Below, piece by piece: positions 59,291 through 64,000 of a DNA stretch of 64,000 nucleotides (position 1 is its first letter; every line of letters starts with the position of its first letter). The DNA is from Xylaria sp. FL1777. Taxonomy: Eukaryota > Ascomycota > Sordariomycetes > Xylariales > Xylariaceae. The stretch lies in assembly GCA_022578965.1 (NCBI GenBank), contig MU400563.1:124001-188000 (forward strand), read 5' to 3'. Both the position numbers and the translations under genes were made by a program. The notes under the pieces were generated by a model. The model did not search any database. It was given only the letters and a program-made list of their open reading frames with translations, and was not told the origin of the DNA.

Positions 59291-60489
59291 ATGGCCTCCA
59301 ACCTCACCGTCTACGTCAAGAAGATCTCTGCTCAGACGAAGGAGCAGCAGATCAAGGAGTTCTTCAGCTTCTGGTGAGTCGAGTCGCACTGCATTGTACA
59401 TTACATGTACAGGTAGATGAATCACAAGACTTCTTTCGTTAACCCACTTGCTTCGATAGCGGCAAGATCACCGACATAAAGGTCTCCAAAGCCGACGATG
59501 GAACCCAAGATGCCACCGTAACTTTCGAGAAGGAGACAGCTGCCAAGACAGCCCAGCTCCTCAATAACACTGAGCTCGATTCATCGCAGATTGCAGTTAC
59601 CGCCGCCAACGGCCAATCCGACGATGCTGCCCCGCATACCGCAAGCGCTGATCGCGATACGGACCACATCACCCAGGAGGAGAAGCCTCGCAGTCGCATT
59701 CTTGCCGAGTATCTTGCACATGGCTATGTCATCGGCGATGCTGCTATTGAGCGCGCCATAGATCTCGACCATAAGCAGTACGCATTCCTATGATCTCTGA
59801 GATCGGATTAGTCTGTCTTACTACCGATGGCCCTGCACTTGTCTCTGTTCTGCTACGTGTCTGCTGAGGCATCTCTAATGTTTCTTTCTATGTGATAAAT
59901 TGCTAATCTGTTATTTAACAGCGGCGTATCTACACGTTTCATGAACACCTTAACCCAGCTCGATCAGAAATTTCATGCCACCGATCGTGCCAAGGCGGCC
60001 GACCAATCTTACCGCATCACCAACCGTGCTAATAGTCTCTTCGGCGGTCTGACCTCGTACTTCGAGAAAGCCTCGAATACCCCCACGGGCAAACGACTGG
60101 TCAAGTTTTATACTGACAGCCAACGCCAAGCTCAAGACATTCACATCGAAGCCCAACGTTTGAAGGAGCTTAAGAAAGAAGAGCATGGTGGTAGCGCCTA
60201 CAAGGCTTCCGGCCTAGAGCGGGTCTTTGGCAAGGAGAAGGAGAAGGCTGGAGCTACCGCTCCTGAACCTGGTGAGTTCATGTCGCAAGGTCAGCTTTTA
60301 GGGCCCGTGGTCAATAAGAGAGGGGATCATTTCTGCAACTGTCGCGGACTGGAAGAGAAGTGTTTATGCCGGCCTCAAAGATGTATCTGCAATGGGTGCT
60401 CACGTGCCCGATCGCGCAGCTTTGAGGACGAAATTGCATCTACAGCCCGACAGTTCTTTCAGAGAATCTTCCCCCCATCACCCCCATGA
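59291..60489 (+). CDS. vip1: Vip1-like RRM protein with Cys-rich tail
   Basis: Exons 59291-59373, 59460-59777 and 59922-60489 (introns 86 and 144 nt) give 322 residues. The RRM begins NLTVYVKKIS and contains EFFSFCGKITDIKVSK across the first splice, as in fission-yeast Vip1 and its homologues. The middle is a conserved helical part (AHGYVIGDAAIERAIDLD, LDQKFHATDRAKAAD, GGLTSYFEKA). The last part reads CNCRGLEEKCLCRPQRCICN with a further CSRA, a metallothionein-like CxC pattern I associate with fungal members. A 278-nt GT..AG alternative (60272-60549) would replace that tail by an Ala/Pro/Gln-rich end stopping near 60649. RNA-binding, probably cytosolic or nuclear; the exact role is unknown. 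Confidence 0.85.
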
Positions 60490-61214
60490 GCGGAAGACCA
60501 AAAATCTTAATATTCTTATAATTACACCCACTAATATTTATGATCCAGCAACTTCGAACTCCCAATCTGGTGCACCAGCTCAGGCGCCAGCCCCCACAAG
60601 TCAAGGAGACTCTAGTCATGCCCAGGTTGCCTCGGATGAGAAAGCATAAAATAGTCTTGCATGCAGGGACGATTGGCTTGATGAGTTCATGATTGATGAT
60701 GACCTAAGTGTATTTTATAATTACCATGAGTTTAGTAACGAAAAGGGTCTGTCTCGATTTCCTATTCAATTCTGTTATGGGACCAATTACGTAGCTGGTT
60801 AGAATCAACCCCTACGCAATGGATCGAACGAATAAAATTACTATGCGGTACTTTTAAACAATACGCAAATGGACATTCATAATTATTGGGTTTTGCCTAA
60901 TGGTATTCGTATACAACCTTCAAATGTGACGCAAACTATATTCTGATTCTACATGTGATTTGACTATCTGGGTCAATAATCTAGAGTGGATTATCACCTC
61001 GTACTCTTATACTATACACCTCCACCCTTTGCGTCCTACGAAGAGCCTATTTTCAGGAGTTAAAGGGACAGGTTCGTCAATTTACTTGAAACAAAAGCAA
61101 TCAAATATTCATAAGTTGTTCATTCATTTATTAAAAGCTACCCGCGCAAGAGTTCCCCGAGTCGGTCTCCCATAGTGTATGTACTAGGATGTTCTTAGGC
61201 CGTCTAGGCGGTGT
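60490..61214. other. Intergenic, AT-rich
   Basis: Contains the possible alternative last exon of the RRM gene (60550-60649) and no other gene. Confidence 0.5.
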
Positions 61215-61539
61215 CTATTTTTTTGCGAATCCTTTGGCGAACTTTTCGCCTAGTGCGGCATCCATGGGACCCGGCGGGTTGGAGGTGAGGTTCTATGTAT
61301 GAGAGAGAATCATCAGTAGATGCTCTCGATACCACTTTACCCTCTCGAGGCGCTAAAATTAGAGATGAGGGACAATTGGGATAGCCGCTACTGACCTTGA
61401 GCTGATCTTCGTTGGTCTGCTCTTTGTTGTCGGCGCTGTCGGTTCCTTGCCCAGAGGCAGGGGGGTCGTGTAGCTGGGCGCCGGTTTGGCGCTCGGGAGG
61501 AGGAGACTGGCGGCCTTCGTTTTGAGATGCGGAAGACAT
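61215..61539 (-). CDS. Small conserved fungal protein, 73 residues
   Basis: Exon 1 61539-61396 and exon 2 61292-61215, with a 103-nt intron, give 73 residues. The unspliced frame of 111 codons ends in an unrelated basic tail. Splicing AAG to AAC instead gives QLKNLTSNPPGPMDAALGEK and a final FAKGFAKK. That is a tidy C-terminus of the kind seen in small conserved fungal proteins. The N-terminal part is polar and disordered (SQNEGRQSPPPERQ). No signal peptide or membrane segment. Function unknown. Confidence 0.65.
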
Positions 61540-61906
61540 GATTAAAGAAAAATCTGTTTATATGCTTTATATAGTTGAGTTGTGAGTTTGGGGATCGATG
61601 GGATGTGCTGGTAACGATGACTTAGTCGTCAGGATAGATAAGGTTGAATGAAGTATTGTATGGATTAAATCTCACAAACCTACCTACAGTAGGTATATAG
61701 CAGTCTCAACACTTGGATACAATACCACGTCATGCATTACTTAAGCTAAACATCACCTTTTTAGTAGAAATGACACGCGTGATAGCAATCGCATTCATCG
61801 TCGATGCGATCATATCTGTTATATGTCGTCATACCTCCCAGACTTCAGTATTTTAAGTACATAGGTAGCTACCCACGGTAAACAGTGGGCCGTAGTGGAG
61901 TGACAT
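61540..61906. promoter_or_regulatory. Upstream region of the small protein gene
   Basis: 367 bp between the start of the small protein and the transposon's target-site repeat, with no gene. Confidence 0.5.
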
Positions 61907-61915
61907 GGGGAGCTT
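61907..61915 (+). repeat. Target-site duplication, left copy
   Basis: GGGGAGCTT directly abuts the left terminal inverted repeat. An identical 9-mer abuts the right one at 62504-62512. Confidence 0.88.
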
Positions 61916-62503
61916 GGCCTCGGTTTTTGCGGCATCACGTTTTGATATCGGGGCATCACCTTAAACCTATTTCGGTATAAGTCCATCATGTGTCTCCACA
62001 CCCCCATATTTCCCATAGAAAATGGGATAGTCTAAGACACCTTGTGGACACCGATAAAAACGACGGTCAAGCCTGCTTTTTATAGTGTTTGGGTGTAAGC
62101 TAGGGGTGCATCTGGTAAACACACCTAGGTACAAAAAGTTAGCTGTAAACTCCACCTAATTGAAGGTACCTACCAGTGTAAAAGGTTTAAATGGAAGGTG
62201 CTAATTGGTAGTTAAATAAAGGTACGCTATATTATAGCGGTGTTAGCAAGTAAGGTGCACTATATTATAGTGGTCTTAGCGGGTAAGGGCGCTATATTAT
62301 AGTAATGCAAGTAAAGTCCCTGTTTTTTTTTGACATAACCCTGGTTAATACTTGTAGGTACTCCACAGAACATCAAAATAGGCCTAGTTTGTATGCAAAA
62401 AAGAGGAGTTGTGGGGTACCGGGCGGTATTTATGGGGGGGTTGCCATGTTGGGTTTAGGGTGATGCCCCGATATCAAAACGTGATGCCGCAAAAACCGAG
62501 GCC
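61916..62503. mobile_element. Non-autonomous DNA transposon (MULE-like MITE)
   Basis: A 588-bp element bounded by terminal inverted repeats. 61916-61960 and 62459-62503 are perfect 45-bp inverted copies, extending to about 54 bp with mismatches. They start GGCCTCGGTTTTTGCGGCAT. Both ends are flanked by the identical 9-mer GGGGAGCTT, a target-site duplication of the size used by Mutator-like elements. No transposase frame exists inside, so it needs an enzyme in trans. The interior holds three palindromic 15-mers around TATATTATA. Perfect TIRs and TSD suggest a fairly recent insertion. It lies upstream of the small 73-residue protein gene. Other superfamilies with 9-bp duplications cannot be excluded. 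Confidence 0.9.
62225..62304 (+). repeat. Three tandem palindromic 15-mers inside the transposon
   Basis: CGCTATATTATAGCG (62225-62239), CACTATATTATAGTG (62258-62272) and CGCTATATTATAGTA (62290-62304), spaced 32-33 bp start to start. The intervening GTTAGCAAGTAAG-like sequence is also shared between units. Confidence 0.85.
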
Positions 62504-62512
62504 GGGGAGCTT
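62504..62512 (+). repeat. Target-site duplication, right copy
   Basis: GGGGAGCTT, identical to the copy at 61907-61915. Confidence 0.88.
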
Positions 62513-63565
62513 TGTTTCGGCTTGGTACATATGCACTGTACTTACACCTACTGCATACATGTAACTAGGTACCTAGTGTGAGCCATAGCGCATAAGCCAC
62601 ATGAACAGACCTACTTAGCACCTAGGTACTTAGAAAGATTGTGTATTTCCCCACACATCTGTACCCGAGGTACATAGCAACTACATACCGTACCTACCTA
62701 GGTAGGTAAGTACTGGTATGTGTAAGCTACATAATAGTAAGTTAGGTGCTTAGTAGGCGTTTAGGTATACTACTTGGCTACCTAGTCGCGTAAAGGTTAA
62801 ATTGATTTCCAGATTACCCCACGTAGACTTCAACGGTAGCATCCGAAGAGGCGACGGCCAGACGCGACCACGTAAGTACTTACTGTAGGTAGTGTGTGTA
62901 TGGGCAGGCAGGCGCAACGTCGAGACTACGGAACAAAGCGTCACTTCGTGTTTCTCCCCTTTTGTGCCGTGGTTTATGCTTGGGTTTATGCGCATCGCAC
63001 CATCACCACATCGACGCGCCACCACATCCACCACATCCACCACCATTCTCATGGCCGTCACAATCACTACTGCCGTCGCTCTTCTCAATTGATTCGGCCA
63101 CTCACCATCTCGCCAGACGACGTCCACTCCTACTCCCGGGTGAAACATCCCATACCACACACACGCAGACACGCTATACACCGGTACATGATGACTTACA
63201 CGTCTCTGGTCTCTGAACTTGTGATGTGACCGAGCTTTATGTTGTGTTTTCGTCTCGACTTAGACTACATTTACAGGTCGCAGCTACTGATAGAGGTGGT
63301 TGCCTCTCTCATTCCCCATTCCTCATCTTTATATTCATCCATCCTCATTTCTCCTCCCCCAAGCAACTCGCTCGCTCGCTCTCTCGCCCACTCACTTACA
63401 CGGAAACATACATACATACATATACACATATACGCACACTCTCTCTTCGCCACCCAAGACGATTAATACCGAGAACATAGACACATAAACATAGGTAAAC
63501 ATAAACATATCGATCCAGGTATTGCAGACGTGTCACATATCGTATCGTACCTGGACCGTCGTACC
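62513..63565. promoter_or_regulatory. Upstream region of the gene at 63566
   Basis: About 1 kb, with a TACCTAGGTAGGTA cluster (62540-62775). CT-rich sequence and ACAT/ATAC repeats (63405-63435) lie close to the start codon, typical of fungal promoters and 5' leaders. Short frames here are simple-sequence artefacts. Confidence 0.55.
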
Positions 63566-64000
63566 ATGCCTGATCTCAACTCCATCCCTCCGAACCCCCA
63601 GGGCCTGGCCGCTGCCCGTGCCCGTCGCACGTCTTCGGCCCAGACCAGCCGGCCCCAGCAGACATCCCAGAGGGCTTCGTCGCCACCCCCCGCTGTGTCT
63701 ACATCGCCTTCCCTCAATATCCTCCCCTCCAACCAGCAGGCTTTCCAAGAGGGAGCTTCCGGCTATCTCCCTTCACCCCCGCTCCCTTCCTCCAGTGGCA
63801 TGGCTCCCCCGCTCGTCCCAGGTCAGGACAACACCGGCGTCGGTGCTGGTCCCGGCCCTATTCGTCACCCGCGTCCATTGACTGCTGCTGAACTGCACTC
63901 GCAGCTGGAGCAGGAACAGGAGTTGCTGGTAAGACGCCTGTCCATACGCCATCTCCCTTCCCCATGCTCTTGGCTCCCTAACTCTTGGCCTTAGGTAAAC
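63566..64000 (+). CDS. Conserved fungal disordered protein, 5' part only
   Basis: Starts with ATG at 63566 (MPDLNSIPPNPQGLAAARAR). It continues as a Ser/Pro-rich disordered segment to LTAAELHSQLEQEQELL. There a 66-nt intron (63929-63994) splices to VN at the very edge of the window, giving the EQELLVN continuation. The coiled-coil-like ELHSQLEQEQE segment after a disordered leader is familiar from conserved ascomycete proteins, but I cannot name the function. The gene is cut by the window end. Confidence 0.75.

Noticed and set aside
62894..63229. His/Thr-rich + frames of 66-111 codons
   Set aside because: Three overlapping frames through CCACAT-type simple sequence in a promoter region; composition reflects the repeat.

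Overview
The window comes from a filamentous ascomycete (Pezizomycotina). Genes carry many short GT..AG introns (about 48-105 nt, a few longer). The protein families (fungal highly reducing PKS, AflR-type Zn2Cys6 factor, DUF3425 bZIP, HET, SRPK-like kinase, PTH11/SAT4-type membrane protein) are typical of that group. Intergenic DNA is studded with TACCTAGGTA-type motifs. I would not name a genus. All gene models were spliced by eye, requiring canonical sites and a continuous frame across exons.

Layout. 1-7.6 kb: no recognisable gene, microsatellites only. 7.65-12.56 kb: a DUF3425 bZIP regulator divergent from a six-exon short-chain dehydrogenase (SDR), then a second SDR. 13.7-15.3 kb: a doubtful small membrane protein and an orphan gene. 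15.3-19.8 kb: gene-poor, with a decayed minus-strand coding region. 19.8-21.5 kb: an SRPK-like kinase. 21.5-26.5 kb: mostly empty, with one probable 102-residue gene.

26.57-48.47 kb is a polyketide biosynthetic cluster: SAM methyltransferase, AflR-like regulator, stand-alone enoyl reductase, SDR, secreted bicovalent FAD oxidase, 7-TM protein, and a 2911-residue highly reducing PKS ordered KS-AT-DH-MT-KR-ACP-R. The PKS has no ER domain, which the separate LovC-type enoyl reductase would supply. Its C-terminal reductase should release the chain as an aldehyde or alcohol. The SDR, FAD oxidase and methyltransferase would then tailor it. No P450 is seen.

Immediately downstream are two genes of fungal self/non-self recognition type: a HET-domain protein with an unusual tandem Cys/His N-terminal module, and a 921-residue SIR2-STAND (NLR-like) protein. 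An MFS transporter follows.

59.3-64 kb looks like conserved core genome: a Vip1-like RRM protein, a 73-residue conserved small protein, and the 5' end of a long disordered protein cut by the window edge. Between them lies a complete 588-bp non-autonomous DNA transposon with about 54-bp terminal inverted repeats and a perfect 9-bp target-site duplication.
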